NCBI GenBank assembly: GCA_018829385.1
Contig: JAHJUC010000574.1
Coordinates: 1-52,011, forward strand
Length of the DNA: 52,011 bases
Direction of reading: 5' to 3'
Origin: Alphaproteobacteria bacterium
Lineage (GTDB): Bacteria; Pseudomonadota; Alphaproteobacteria; Rhizobiales; Rhizobiaceae
Positions 10,196 to 20,871 of the stretch are shown here, one piece after another. The notes beneath the pieces are model-generated. The model saw only the letters and a list, made by a program, of their open reading frames with translations. It was not told where the DNA came from and did no database searches. The translations under genes and the position numbers were made by a program. Every line of letters begins with the position of its first letter. Position 1 is the first letter of the stretch.

Positions 10196-10987
10196 ATGCT
10201 CGAACTCAATAACGTGGAAGTGACCTATTCCGACGTCATTCTGGCGCTCAAAGGGGTCTCAATGACCGTGCGCGAGGGTCAGTGTGTTGCGCTTCTCGGT
10301 GGAAACGGGGCAGGAAAAAGCACGACGCTCAAGGCGATTTCCGGAACTCTGAAATCCGAAGACGGAACCGTGTCCGCCGGTTCGATCGTCCTGAACGGCA
10401 CGCCGATTCAGAACATGGAAGCGTCGAATGTGGTAAAGAATGGCCTTATCCATGTGATGGAGGGCCGACGCGTGCTGCGTCACCTGACATCGGAACAGAA
10501 CCTGATTGTCGGCGGCCATATGGTGCCCAACACCGCCGAATTGAAGAGGCGGCTGGCTCATGTCTACAGCCTGATGCCGCGTCTTGCGGACCTGCGCAAC
10601 CGCACCTCGGGGTTCATGTCCGGCGGTGAGCAGCAACTGCTTATGATCGGCCGGGCCATGATGGCGAGGCCCAAGATCATCGCCATCGACGAGCCGTCGC
10701 TGGGTCTGGCGCCGATGATGGTCCGTGACGTCTACGAAGTTCTCAAACAGCTCAAGCGCGAAGGCACGACCTTCTTTCTTGTTGAACAAAACAGCGCCGC
10801 CGCCCTGTCGATCGCCGATTACGCCTATGTGATGGAGAACGGGCGCATCGTCTTGGATGGCCCCGCCCACAAGCTCGCCGGCAACGAAGACATCAGAGAA
10901 TTCTATCTTGGTGTCACCGCCTCCGGTGAACGCAAGAGCTATCGCGAAATCAAGCATTACCGGCGCCGCAAGAGATGGCTCGGATAG
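10196..10987 (+). CDS. livF: Branched-chain-type ABC transporter ATP-binding protein
   Basis: GGNGAGKST Walker A, SGGEQQLLMIGRAMM; ATG at 10196 preferred over 10157, which lies in the hairpin. Confidence 0.88.
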   Translation: MLELNNVEVTYSDVILALKGVSMTVREGQCVALLGGNGAGKSTTLKAISGTLKSEDGTVSAGSIVLNGTPIQNMEASNVVKNGLIHVMEGRRVLRHLTSEQNLIVGGHMVPNTAELKRRLAHVYSLMPRLADLRNRTSGFMSGGEQQLLMIGRAMMARPKIIAIDEPSLGLAPMMVRDVYEVLKQLKREGTTFFLVEQNSAAALSIADYAYVMENGRIVLDGPAHKLAGNEDIREFYLGVTASGERKSYREIKHYRRRKRWLG

Positions 10988-11000
10988 GAAGGAAAACACA

Positions 11001-11789
11001 ATGAGCGAACTTCTCGACATCAAGGGACATACCGCACTTGTAACCGGGGCCGGACAAGGCGTGGGCCGTCAGGTCGCGCTTTATCTCGCCGAACATGGCG
11101 CGGGTGCCGTCGTGGTCAACGATTTTCACGCCGAGCGGGCCGAAAGCGTTGCCGCCGAAGTCGAGGCCGCGGGCGCAAGGGCGCTGCCGCTTGCCTTTGA
11201 TGTGTCCGATTTCGATGCTGTCGGCGCGGCCTTTTCCGAGGCGCAGCGCGCCTTTGGCAGCGTGGAGATTCTGGTCAACAACGCGGGCAATGCCGGGCCG
11301 ACATCGCGACTGGACGATCTTGTGCCGTTCTGGGAATCGGACCCCGCCGAATGGCGCCGCTGGATGGCCACCAATTTCGATGGCGTGCTGAACTGCACCC
11401 GCCACGCCATGCCGATCATGGTCAAGGGTGGCTATGGGCGCATCGTGACGGTCATATCCGACGCCGGCCGCGTGGGCGAGCCGCACTTGGCGGTCTATTC
11501 CGGTGCCAAGGCCGGGGCGGCGGGCTTTATGCGGGCCATCGCCAAGGCCGGTGGCCGGTTTGGAATTACCGCAAACTGCGTCGCCCTAGGCGGCACCAGA
11601 ACCCCGGCGGTCGCCGATCTGATCCCGGATGCGGAGACCGAGAAGCGGGCGCTTTCGCAATATGTGATCCGTCGGCTGGGCGAACCGGAAGACGCGGCGG
11701 GAATGATCCTGTTTCTCTGCTCGGATGCTGCAAGCTGGATCACCGGACAGACCTATCCGGTGAATGGAGGGTATTCGTTTGCCTGCTAG
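11001..11789 (+). CDS. SDR-family oxidoreductase
   Basis: TGAGQGVG, NNAG, YSGAK motifs. Confidence 0.88.
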   Translation: MSELLDIKGHTALVTGAGQGVGRQVALYLAEHGAGAVVVNDFHAERAESVAAEVEAAGARALPLAFDVSDFDAVGAAFSEAQRAFGSVEILVNNAGNAGPTSRLDDLVPFWESDPAEWRRWMATNFDGVLNCTRHAMPIMVKGGYGRIVTVISDAGRVGEPHLAVYSGAKAGAAGFMRAIAKAGGRFGITANCVALGGTRTPAVADLIPDAETEKRALSQYVIRRLGEPEDAAGMILFLCSDAASWITGQTYPVNGGYSFAC

Positions 11790-11811
11790 ATCCGAATATG
11801 GGCGGTCGCCT

Positions 11812-12915
11812 TCAGTCGGGGCCGCCCTCGAACATGCGTTTATTGTCCGCGCCGATCTCCGGCGGCAGCCCCGAAATCTCGGTTTCAAAACCGTCGAATT
11901 TCAGGGGCTGGACCAGGAAAGTCTCTGTCTTGCCGCCATCATGCGCGATGGTGCGCAGCAACCGGCGGGCGCGCACATGCGGATCGTTCATGGCCTCGGC
12001 CAGCGAATTGACAGGGCCCCAGGGTACGCCCGCCTTGTCAAAGAGACCGCCCCAGTCCGCGCGCGTCTTGCCGACAAGAACCGCCGCAATCTCCTCCCGC
12101 AACTCGTCCTTGCGCGTGACACGGTCGCGGCCTTTCATCCCGGCAAGGTCCGGCTTGCCGATCGCCTCGCAGAACGGGTGCCAGAACCAGTCCTCATGCG
12201 CGATGGACAGCGTCAGCAGTTTGCCATCCCTGCAGGTGAACACGCCATAGCCCGGCTCGGCGATGAACTCGCCCAACGGCGTGCCATTGGCCGCGGGCAC
12301 AAGGAAGGCGGTGAGCATGGAGACCACCGCATCCGACATCGAGACATCGACGTAACGCCCCTGCCCCGTCCGCTGGCTGGATACCACCGCCGAGAGGATC
12401 GCGATGGCCGCGAACAGCGCCGCGCCGATATCCGCAAGCGGGAGGGTCGGCACCGGCCCCGGTTGCCCGGCCTCGGCCTGATCGGCCAGAAGACCACCGA
12501 CGCCTTCATAGCTGAGGTCATGCCCCGCCCTGTCGCGATAGGGGCCGTCTTGCCCGTATCCCGAGATCGACACATAGACCAGCCGCGGATTGATCTTGCG
12601 CATGTCCTCGAACCCGGCGCCAAGTGCTGCCAGCTTGCCGGGGCGAAAGCCTTCGACGATGACATCGGATTTGCTGACCATCTCACGAAACCGCGCGATC
12701 CCCTCGGCGGATTTCAGATCGAGCGCCACGCTGCGCTTGCCCCGGTTCAGTGCACGAAACAGCGGCGGAAACTGCCGCGCCGGATCGCCAACACCGGGCC
12801 GTTCGACCATGATCACCTCGGCCCCCATATCCGACAGAAGCATCGTCGCGTAGGGGCCGGGGAATTGTTCCGCGAGGCTGAGGATTTTCAATCCGGCCAG
12901 TGGTGCAGTGCTCAT
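11812..12915 (-). CDS. CaiB/BaiF family (class III) CoA-transferase
   Basis: AGLKILSLAEQFPGPYATMLLSDMGAEVIMVERPG...GDPARQFPP. Confidence 0.9.
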   Translation of the reverse strand: MSTAPLAGLKILSLAEQFPGPYATMLLSDMGAEVIMVERPGVGDPARQFPPLFRALNRGKRSVALDLKSAEGIARFREMVSKSDVIVEGFRPGKLAALGAGFEDMRKINPRLVYVSISGYGQDGPYRDRAGHDLSYEGVGGLLADQAEAGQPGPVPTLPLADIGAALFAAIAILSAVVSSQRTGQGRYVDVSMSDAVVSMLTAFLVPAANGTPLGEFIAEPGYGVFTCRDGKLLTLSIAHEDWFWHPFCEAIGKPDLAGMKGRDRVTRKDELREEIAAVLVGKTRADWGGLFDKAGVPWGPVNSLAEAMNDPHVRARRLLRTIAHDGGKTETFLVQPLKFDGFETEISGLPPEIGADNKRMFEGGPD

Positions 12916-13027
12916 GTCAGTCTCCCGTTGTCGTTTTATCCGTGTGCAGGTCTGGCCCATAGCAGCGCAATCCGCCGCACAAGGCAACCTGAAATCATAT
13001 CTTTTCATTCTTCTTCAGGAGCTTACC

Positions 13028-13816
13028 ATGACTGAAGCCCCCCAGACCCTGTCCGTGGAGCGCGTGGCCCGAACCGAATGGATCACCTTCCAGAGGACCG
13101 ACCAGTTGAACGCCATGTCGATGCAGATGCTGCGCGAGATGGCAGATGCGCTTGAAGCCGCGATTGCCGACGATGCCATTCGCGCTATTGTCCTGACCGG
13201 CTCGGGCCGTGCTTTCTGCGCGGGGGCCGATCTGAAGGAAGTGGCCGGTGCCAGGCATGAACCCGGAGAGTCCGACCTGCTCGATCTGGTCGAGCACACC
13301 TTCGGGCTGATGCGCCATGGCCCCAAGCCGGTGATCGCCGCCGTCAACGGGCTGGCCATGGCGGGCGGGCTGGAAATGGTGATGGCCTGCGATCTGGTCT
13401 TTGCCGCCGAAAGCGCGCAGATTGGCGATGCCCATTCCAATTTCGGCGTCTTTCCCGGTGCTGGCGGCGCCGCGATCCTGCCGCGCCGGATCGGACTGAA
13501 CCGCGCGAAATACCTGCTGTTCTCGGGCGAAAATGTCTCGGCGCGGGAAATGATGGAGTGGGGATTGGTCAACAAGGTGGTTGCGGATGCGCAGCTTCGC
13601 GAGACGGTGCAGGCCTTTACCGACAAGCTGACCGACAAGAGCCCCGCCGTGCTGCGCCGCATGAAGGCTGTGGCGAATAGGTCGATGAACGTGGACGAAC
13701 CTGCGGCGCTGGCCGAAGAGATGCTGAACCTGCGCGCCCATATGCGGTCCTGGGACATGCGCGAGGGGCTGACGGCATTCAATGAGAAGCGCAAGCCGCA
13801 GTTTCGCGGATACTGA
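13028..13816 (+). CDS. Enoyl-CoA hydratase/isomerase (crotonase) family protein
   Basis: GRAFCAGADLKE, NGLAMAGGLEMVMACD motifs. Confidence 0.9.
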   Translation: MTEAPQTLSVERVARTEWITFQRTDQLNAMSMQMLREMADALEAAIADDAIRAIVLTGSGRAFCAGADLKEVAGARHEPGESDLLDLVEHTFGLMRHGPKPVIAAVNGLAMAGGLEMVMACDLVFAAESAQIGDAHSNFGVFPGAGGAAILPRRIGLNRAKYLLFSGENVSAREMMEWGLVNKVVADAQLRETVQAFTDKLTDKSPAVLRRMKAVANRSMNVDEPAALAEEMLNLRAHMRSWDMREGLTAFNEKRKPQFRGY

Positions 13817-13829
13817 CACAGGAGAACGA

Positions 13830-15071
13830 ATGATGCAGGATATTTATGTCGTCGGCGTCGGCATGACGCCGTTCGGAAAGTTCCGGGACAAGTCCATCAA
13901 GGACATGACCCGCGAGGCCGTCACCGGTGCCCTTGCCGATGCCGGATTTGCGGCAAAGCACATCGACGGTGCGTTCTTCTCGAATGCCGTGCAGGGCCAC
14001 ATGGAAGGCCAGCACATGATCCGCGGCGAGATCGCGCTGCGCGAGATGGGCATTCAGGGCATTCCGGTGGTGAATGTCGAAAACGCCTGCGCAAGCGCCT
14101 CGACCGGGTTCAAGCTGGCGGTGGATTTCCTCAAGGCCGGCAACGGCGATTGCTGCCTCGCCGTGGGGGCCGAAAAGATGTATTCCGATGACCGCGCGCT
14201 GATGTTCGCGGCCTTTGACAGCGGCTGGGACGTGAGCAACGGCGAAGCGGTCGCGCAGCGCCTGGCCGATCTGGGTGCCGGGGTGGAGGAACCCGAAGGC
14301 TCGAAATCGTCCAAGCCCTATAGCGTGTTCATGGATGTCTATGCCGGCTTCGCGCGGCTGCACATGAAAACCTTTGGCACGACACAGGAACACTTCGCGG
14401 CCGTGTCCGCCAAGAACCACGGGCACTCGGTACATAATCCGCTGGCGCAATATCGCGACAGCATGAGCATTGATCAGGTGCTCGCCGCGCCGCCCATCAC
14501 CTACCCGCTGACCCTTCCCATGTGCGCCCCGATTTCCGACGGCGCGGCGGCGGCGGTGCTTTGTACGGGCGAGGGCCTCAAACGGCTGGGCATCGACCGG
14601 ACCCGCGCGATCAGGGTCAAGGCAGCGGTCCTGCGCTCGGGCACCGACCGCGCGCCCGAGGATCACGAAAACCACCTGACCCGCCTTGCCGCCCTGCAAG
14701 CCTATGAACAAGCCGGGCTTGGCCCCGATGACATGTCCCTCGCCGAAGTGCACGACGCAACCGCCGTGGGCGAGGTCATCCAGATAGAAAACCTGGGCTT
14801 TGTCCCGTTCGGCGAAGGTGGCCCGGCCAGCCTGCGCGGCGAGACAACGATCGGCGGGCGCATTCCGGTGAATACCTCGGGCGGACTGGAATCCAAGGGC
14901 CACCCGGTGGGCGCCACCGGGATTGGCCAGATATTCGAACTGGTCACGCAACTACGCGGCGAGGCTGGTGCACGCCAGGTTGACGGCGCACAGAACGCCA
15001 TCGCCGAAAATGGCGGCGGCTTGCACGGCGTCGAGGAAGCCGCCGCCTGCGTTACCATTCTGGGCCGCTGA
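13830..15071 (+). CDS. Thiolase family protein (SCP-x/lipid-transfer type) with intact NACAS cysteine motif
   Basis: VENACASAST, GGLESKGHPVGATG, AENGGG motifs. Confidence 0.88.
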   Translation: MMQDIYVVGVGMTPFGKFRDKSIKDMTREAVTGALADAGFAAKHIDGAFFSNAVQGHMEGQHMIRGEIALREMGIQGIPVVNVENACASASTGFKLAVDFLKAGNGDCCLAVGAEKMYSDDRALMFAAFDSGWDVSNGEAVAQRLADLGAGVEEPEGSKSSKPYSVFMDVYAGFARLHMKTFGTTQEHFAAVSAKNHGHSVHNPLAQYRDSMSIDQVLAAPPITYPLTLPMCAPISDGAAAAVLCTGEGLKRLGIDRTRAIRVKAAVLRSGTDRAPEDHENHLTRLAALQAYEQAGLGPDDMSLAEVHDATAVGEVIQIENLGFVPFGEGGPASLRGETTIGGRIPVNTSGGLESKGHPVGATGIGQIFELVTQLRGEAGARQVDGAQNAIAENGGGLHGVEEAAACVTILGR

Positions 15072-15086
15072 AACAAGGAAAAGAAA

Positions 15087-16253
15087 ATGGAAAATGTGAT
15101 TGCTGCCGCACAGGCGATTTATACCGACGACCAGCGCATGTTGCTGGAAAACTTCCGCAAGATGGCCAATGCGGAATTCGCTCCGCTAGTGGAAAAATAC
15201 GAAGACCTGGGCCATCCTCCGGATGCGGAAACCCTCAAGGGCTTGTTCGCCAAGGTCGAGGAATTCGGGCTCATCAGCGGCTTGCTCCCCGAAGAGGACG
15301 GTGGCGCGGGGATCGACCGCATGACCTATGGCATCCTCTACGAGGAACTGGCGCGGATCTGGGCCGATCTGGCGATTGCCGTTCTGATTCAGGGCCATGC
15401 CGCATTCGCGCTCAACCTGTTGGGCGACGCGGCGCAGAAAGAGGCTTATCTCAAACCGCTCCTGCGCAGCGAGCGCATCTGCGCCACCTGCATTTCCGAA
15501 CCCTCGGTCGGCTCGAACGTGCGCGAGGTCAAGGCCCGCGCGGAGCGCCACGGCGACAAGATTTTTGTCAGCGGACAGAAGCTGTGGATTTCCAACGGTG
15601 CGCAATCGGATTTCGCCATCGTTGTCTGCAATCTGGACGGTGGCATTTCCATGGTTATCGTGGATCGCGACAAGGGCGGTTATGAAAGCCGCGAGTTGCG
15701 CAAGATGGGGCTTGTCGGGGCATCGACCTGCGAATTGTTCTTTGACCGGGCCGAAACCACCGCCGAACATGTTCTGGGAAATGCAGGCGGGGGCCTGTTC
15801 CAGACATTGAAGCTGTTCGAGAGCGCGCGGGTCTTTGTCGGGCTGACCAGCGTCGGAATCGCCCAGGCGGCACTGGAATGCGCGGTCGCGTATTCCAAAG
15901 AGCGCGAACAACACGGCAAGCCGATCGGCGGGCACCAGTTGATCCAGGGATATCTTGCCGACATGGCCACGCACCTGGATGCCGCGCGCCTGTTGTGCCA
16001 GCGCGGGCTGCAACTTCTGGAACTGGGCGTGCGTTGCGACACGCAGACCTCGATGGCGAAATGGTATGCGACTGAAATGGCAGTCGAAATTGCCGGCAAG
16101 GCCGTGCAGATCCACGGCGGCAACGGTATCACCAAAGAGTTTCCCGTCGAACGGCACTTCCGCAATGCCAAGGTCATGCCGATCCCGGACGGCACCACCG
16201 AAATCCAGAAGCTGGTCATCGGGCGCAACCTGACCGGGCTGAACGCGTTCTGA
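15087..16253 (+). CDS. Acyl-CoA dehydrogenase
   Basis: CISEPSVGSN, KLWISNGAQ, QIHGGNGIT motifs. Confidence 0.9.
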   Translation: MENVIAAAQAIYTDDQRMLLENFRKMANAEFAPLVEKYEDLGHPPDAETLKGLFAKVEEFGLISGLLPEEDGGAGIDRMTYGILYEELARIWADLAIAVLIQGHAAFALNLLGDAAQKEAYLKPLLRSERICATCISEPSVGSNVREVKARAERHGDKIFVSGQKLWISNGAQSDFAIVVCNLDGGISMVIVDRDKGGYESRELRKMGLVGASTCELFFDRAETTAEHVLGNAGGGLFQTLKLFESARVFVGLTSVGIAQAALECAVAYSKEREQHGKPIGGHQLIQGYLADMATHLDAARLLCQRGLQLLELGVRCDTQTSMAKWYATEMAVEIAGKAVQIHGGNGITKEFPVERHFRNAKVMPIPDGTTEIQKLVIGRNLTGLNAF

Positions 16254-16338
16254 AATGCGCCCGGGCCGGTGCGGCACACGCGGTGCAGCCACGGCGTGAT
16301 CGTTCCGGCCCAATGGCGTTAAGCAGGTCGATCCAAAC

Positions 16339-16841
16339 GGTTCTGTCGCATCGTTTTGGGCTGTTTTGAGTCGCCCAAGCTTCGGACATGATTATGCCGC
16401 GAGGTCCGTAAACTGCTGAAAGGCGGTACGTCCATTGGCCGGGATCTGGCCCTTTCGGATCATGTGCGATCTCGATCCCTGCAATGGTGGCCTGCGCGGA
16501 GTGGAAGGTTTTGAAGCCCATCATTGGGGCGGTTATGCGCTTGATGAAGCGATGATCCTGCTCGAGGATATTGTTTAGGTACTTGACCTGCAGGATCTTA
16601 ACCGTCTTGCCCGTGCCGGTGAACTTGAGGATAAAATTCACCGCCTGCAGGCCAGCCAGATTGGCTCCACTCTTGTCAATTACCACCCGGTCCGGAACCC
16701 CGTGGGTGGCGATAGCACCTCTGAAGAAGCGGCGTGCCGCTGCCAGATCACGGCGCTCAGACAGCATAAAATCAAGGGTTTCGCAATTGCGATCAACGGT
16801 ACGGTAGAGATAGGTCCATCGGCCTTTGACCTTGATGTAGG
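16339..16841 (-). pseudogene. IS6-family transposase remnant, 5' truncated by IS66 and frameshifted near the 3' end
   Basis: YIKVKGRWTYLYRTVDRNCETLDFMLSERRD...; terminus GGTTCTGTCGCA at 16339; GQIPANGRTAFQQFTDLAA* is in a different frame. Confidence 0.85.
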
Positions 16842-16924
16842 GTAAGCGGCAAGGCAACCCCGTGGGTTATTGCCGCTTGGGATCTGGGATAGGTCTTGGT
16901 CATTGAACAGATGACCGGGGTTTC

Positions 16925-17296
16925 ATGTCTATGACTGGTTCTACGCCTATGCCTGCGACTGGTAGCTTGCAGTTGGTCGAGGCGGTGGTTGAGCGTTTTG
17001 AGGGTGCGCCGGTCGGGGAGCGGCGGCGGTGGTCGGATGATTTCAAGGAGCAGGCGGTTCGGGCGGCGCTGGAGCCTGGGGTGAATGTTTCTGCTCTGGC
17101 CCGCCGTCTGGGGATTTCGCCGGCGCAACTCTTTGGCTGGCGGCGGGCCTTCCTGAGCAAGGGGAGCGAAGCTGGCGCCGATGGAGCGCCGGAGCCGATG
17201 GTGGAAATCGTGATGGGCGACGTCACCATCCGCGTCAGCCCCGCGCTGAGCGAAACGGCACTGCGCCGTGTTCTTCGCGCGGTACGCTCGGCATGA
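16925..17296 (+). CDS. IS66 accessory protein TnpA
   Basis: RRWSDDFKEQAVRAALEPGVNVSALARRLGISPAQLFGWRR. Confidence 0.8.
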   Translation: MSMTGSTPMPATGSLQLVEAVVERFEGAPVGERRRWSDDFKEQAVRAALEPGVNVSALARRLGISPAQLFGWRRAFLSKGSEAGADGAPEPMVEIVMGDVTIRVSPALSETALRRVLRAVRSA

Positions 17297-17395
17297 TACC
17301 TTCGGGCGTGAAGGTGTTCCTGGCGAGCCAGCCGGTGGACTTTCGCAAGGGTCCGGACAGCTTGCTGTCGCTGGTGCGCGACACGGGCCGTCCCG
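17293..17395 (+). pseudogene. IS66 accessory protein TnpB, truncated
   Basis: MIPSGVKVFLASQPVDFRKGPDSLLSLV then abrupt loss of homology. Confidence 0.8.
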
Positions 17396-17399
17396 TCCG

Positions 17400-17610
17400 C
17401 CTCGAGGATGGCATCAATGACCGGCAGCAGCGCCCCCAGCTTCGGTTTGGCCACCGGCTTCACCCGTGTGTAGCCAGGCGGCAGCGAAAACCGGCACATC
17501 TTCGAGATCGTCTCGCGGCTCAGCCCGAAGACCCGAGCCGCAGCGCGCTGGCTGTTGCCCTCCACGAACACAAAGTGTCGAACGGCAGCGTAGACTTCCA
17601 CGGCAAACAT
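17400..17610 (-). pseudogene. IS21-family IstA N-terminal fragment
   Basis: MFAVEVYAAVRHFVFVEGNSQRAAARVFGLSRETISKM...LPVIDAILEAD. Confidence 0.8.
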
Positions 17611-17729
17611 TCCCGGCCGTCCCCCCCAAAAAGGAAACAGCCTTACCACTGGCCGGATTTTACTCCGGCGCGGTCGACCCCCTCGCCGCCGCTTCGTGGC
17701 CTACTTTGTCACCGCCATACACAAGGATG

Positions 17730-17803
17730 CCGGTCTTGCCAAACAGATTGCCAGGCGAGCGGCCTTCCATCAGCCGGTCCAGCAGGTCTTTGTCGATGCT
17801 CAT
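17730..17803 (-). pseudogene. IS256-family transposase N-terminal fragment
   Basis: MSIDKDLLDRLMEGRSPGNLFGKTG. Confidence 0.6.
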
Positions 17804-17861
17804 ACGTGGGTCTCCTCTGAGAGCAGTTACCACGTCAGAGCACAAAATTCAGGATAGTCCC

Positions 17862-18337
17862 TGCTCTACCAGGTCGAGAAATCCGTGCGCGGGAGGGATG
17901 CGGACGTGCGGTTGGCCGCCCGGCGCGAACACGCAGCCCCGATCATCGCCGCGCTCACGCCCTGGCTCGAGGCCCAGCTCTCGCGCATTCCGCAGAAATC
18001 CCAGCTGGCCGAGGACATCCGCTACACCCTCGCGCACTGGCCCGGCCTGATCCGCTTCCTCGACGATGGCAGCCTCGAGCTGGACACCAATCCGGTCGAA
18101 AATCAGATCAGACCGATTGCCCCGACGCGGAAAAACGCGCTCTTCGCAGGCAATGAGGTCGGCGCCGAAAACTGGGCCACGCCCGCCTCGCTGGTCGCCA
18201 CCTGCAAGATGTCCGGCGTCAACCCGGTCGACTACCTCGACGCCACCCTCCGCGCCATCCTCGACGGCCACCCGCAAAGCGGCATCGAAGACCTGAAGCC
18301 GTGGTGTTACGCGCCGCCGTCAAGCCTCATCGCATAG
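17862..18337 (+). pseudogene. IS66 transposase (TnpC) C-terminal fragment
   Basis: DGSLELDTNPVENQIRPIAPTRKNALFAGNEVGAENWA... Confidence 0.88.
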
Positions 18338-18469
18338 GGTAGCGCCGTAGCGCTTACGAAGTTCCGCACGGTCAGCGGGGTTCAAATACAAACAAATGTC
18401 ATCGCGTCTCATAGCCAGACAGTGACACACCTGATCAAAAAAGGGGAATCCTTCGTCAGGTGGGGAACA

Positions 18470-19657
18470 CTAAAAGAAGGCCTGCAGACCTGTCTGGGCC
18501 CGACCGATGATCAGCGCATGCACGTCGTGCGTGCCTTCATAGGTATTGACCGTCTCAAGATTCACCATGTGGCGGATCACACCGAACTCGGCCGAGATGC
18601 CGTTGCCTCCGTGCATGTCGCGGGCGTGTCGGGCGATGTCCAGCGCCTTGCCGCAGTTGTTGCGCTTGATGACCGAGATCATCTCGGGTGCCATGCGCCC
18701 CTCTTCGAACAGCCGTCCGACCCGCAAGCAGGCCTGAAGCCCGAGCGAAATCTCGGTCAGCATATCGGCCAGCTTCTTCTGATAAAGCTGCGTCTGCGCC
18801 AGCGGCCTGCCGAACTGCTTGCGATCGAGCCCGTAGCTGCGGGCGGCGTGCCAGCAGGCCTCGGCAGCTCCCATGACGCCCCATGCAATGCCATAGCGCG
18901 CACGATTCAGGCAGCCGAACGGACCGGACAGGCCCTCGACATCGGGCAGCAAGGCCTCTTCACCGACCTCGACACCTTCCATCACGATTTCACCCGTGAT
19001 CGATGTCCGCAAGCTGACCTTCTTGCCGATCTTCGGCGCAGACAGGCCCTTCATTCCCTTCTCGAGCACGAAGCCTCGAATCCTGCCACCATGGGCGTCG
19101 GACTTTGCCCAGACGACAAAGACATCCGCGATCGGGCTGTTCGAGATCCACATCTTGGTGCCTGTCAGCCTGTAGCCACCGTCGATCTTCTCGGCACGGG
19201 TCTTCATCGAACCGGGGTCGGACCCGGCATCGGGTTCGGTGAGGCCGAAACAGCCGATATACTCGCCGCGCGCGAGCTTGGGCAGGTATTTCCTGCGCTG
19301 TTCCTCGGAGCCGTAGGCGAAAATCGGATACATCACGAGGCTCGACTGCACCGACATCATCGAGCGATAGCCACTGTCAACACGCTCCACCTCACGGGCG
19401 GCGAGGCCATAGCTCACATAGCCCGCGCCGATCCCGCCATATTCTTCAGGCACCGTCACGCCAAGCAGCCCGAGTTCGCCCATCTCGCGGAAAATCTCGG
19501 GGTCGGTTTCCTCGGCAAGGAAGGCGTTCTCGACGCGCGGTTGCAGCTTTTCCTGCGCATAGGCAAAGGTGCTGTCGCGGATCATCCGCTCTTCCTCGGT
19601 CAACTGGTCGTTCATCAGGAACGGATCGTTCCAGGTGAATGCTTTCGTGTCCGTCAT
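18470..19657 (-). CDS. gcdH: Glutaryl-CoA dehydrogenase-like acyl-CoA dehydrogenase
   Basis: [70 protein letters not shown]. Confidence 0.85.
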   Translation of the reverse strand: MTDTKAFTWNDPFLMNDQLTEEERMIRDSTFAYAQEKLQPRVENAFLAEETDPEIFREMGELGLLGVTVPEEYGGIGAGYVSYGLAAREVERVDSGYRSMMSVQSSLVMYPIFAYGSEEQRRKYLPKLARGEYIGCFGLTEPDAGSDPGSMKTRAEKIDGGYRLTGTKMWISNSPIADVFVVWAKSDAHGGRIRGFVLEKGMKGLSAPKIGKKVSLRTSITGEIVMEGVEVGEEALLPDVEGLSGPFGCLNRARYGIAWGVMGAAEACWHAARSYGLDRKQFGRPLAQTQLYQKKLADMLTEISLGLQACLRVGRLFEEGRMAPEMISVIKRNNCGKALDIARHARDMHGGNGISAEFGVIRHMVNLETVNTYEGTHDVHALIIGRAQTGLQAFF

Positions 19658-19668
19658 GTGCCTACCTT

Positions 19669-20871
19669 TCAGACCCGTTCCAGAAGCAGCGCCGCGCCCT
19701 GCCCGACGCCGACACACATCGTGGCCAGCGCATAACGCGCGGTGCCGCGCGCCAACTCCAGCGCAGCCGTTCCGGCGATCCGCGCCCCTGACATGCCCAG
19801 CGGATGACCAAGGGAGATCGCCCCGCCATTGGGGTTGATCCGCGCGTCGTCATCGGCAAGCCCCAGCGCGCGGGTCACGGCCAGCGCCTGCGCGGCAAAG
19901 GCCTCGTTCAGCTCGATCACGCCGAGCGCGTCAAGCTCGATTCCAGCGCGGGCCAGCAGTTTGCGCACCGCGGGCACCGGCCCGTAGCCCATGACCCGCG
20001 GCGCGACCCCCGCCGATGCCGCCCCTCCGATACGCGCAAGCGGGGTCAGCCCGTGGCGCCGCGCCGCCGCCTCGGACGCCACGATCAGCGCCGCGGCCCC
20101 GTCGTTGACGCCCGAGGCATTGCCCGCCGTGATCGAGCCATCGGGCCGGGTGATCGGCTTGAGCCGCGCGAGATCTTCCAGCGAGGTTGCGCGCGGATGT
20201 TCATCGACGCTGACTTCGGCGGTCTTGCCGCGCCCGAGCGGCACGCTCAGCGAGACGATCTCGGCCGCAAGCCGCCCGTTCGCCTGCGCCGCCGCCGTCC
20301 GCCCTTGCGAGCGGAGCGCGAACGCATCCTGATCCTCGCGCGAGATGGCATGTTCGTCGGCAAGGTTCTGCGCCGTCTCGGGCATGCTGTCGGTGCCGTA
20401 GGCGGCCTTCATCTTCGGGTTGACGAAGCGCCAGCCGATGGTCGTGTCATGGATCTCGGCCGCGCGGCCCCAGGCATTGGCCGATTTCGGCATCACGAAA
20501 GGCGCCCGCGTCATGCTTTCGACGCCCGCCGCGATGGCTAGTTCGATGTCGCCGGCCTGCACCGCGCGGGCCGCCGCCGCCACGGCTTCGAGCCCCGAGC
20601 CACACAGCCGGTTGACGGTGACGCCCGGCACCGTTTCGGGCAGGCCGGCCAGCAACAGGGCCATGCGGGCGACATTGCGGTTGTCCTCGCCCGCCTGATT
20701 GGCACAACCCATCCAGACCTCTTCGACGGCAGACGGGGCAAGCCCAGGGTTGCGCGACAGCAGGGCGGCCAGCGGAATGGCGGCCAGATCATCGGTGCGC
20801 AGCGGTGCCAGCGCGCCGCCATAGCGGCCGATCGGGGTGCGGATGTAATCGCAGATGAACGCGTCGGTCAT
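19669..20871 (-). CDS. Acetyl-CoA acyltransferase (thiolase, PcaF/FadA-like)
   Basis: [52 protein letters not shown]. Confidence 0.9.
   Translation of the reverse strand: MTDAFICDYIRTPIGRYGGALAPLRTDDLAAIPLAALLSRNPGLAPSAVEEVWMGCANQAGEDNRNVARMALLLAGLPETVPGVTVNRLCGSGLEAVAAAARAVQAGDIELAIAAGVESMTRAPFVMPKSANAWGRAAEIHDTTIGWRFVNPKMKAAYGTDSMPETAQNLADEHAISREDQDAFALRSQGRTAAAQANGRLAAEIVSLSVPLGRGKTAEVSVDEHPRATSLEDLARLKPITRPDGSITAGNASGVNDGAAALIVASEAAARRHGLTPLARIGGAASAGVAPRVMGYGPVPAVRKLLARAGIELDALGVIELNEAFAAQALAVTRALGLADDDARINPNGGAISLGHPLGMSGARIAGTAALELARGTARYALATMCVGVGQGAALLLERV

Larger units (their letters stand above)
16842..18357 (+). mobile_element. IS66-family element, internally disrupted by IS21- and IS256-type fragments
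   Basis: Terminal GTAAGCGGCAAGGC at 16842 and GCGCTTAC at 18357; TnpA, partial TnpB, C-terminal TnpC. Confidence 0.75.

Noticed and set aside
11764-13035. 423-aa + strand ORF
   Set aside because: Antisense to the CaiB gene at 11812-12915.
13779-14951. 390-aa - strand ORF
   Set aside because: Antisense to the module 1 thiolase gene.
18422-19735. 437-aa + strand ORF
   Set aside because: Antisense to gcdH, which has clear family motifs.
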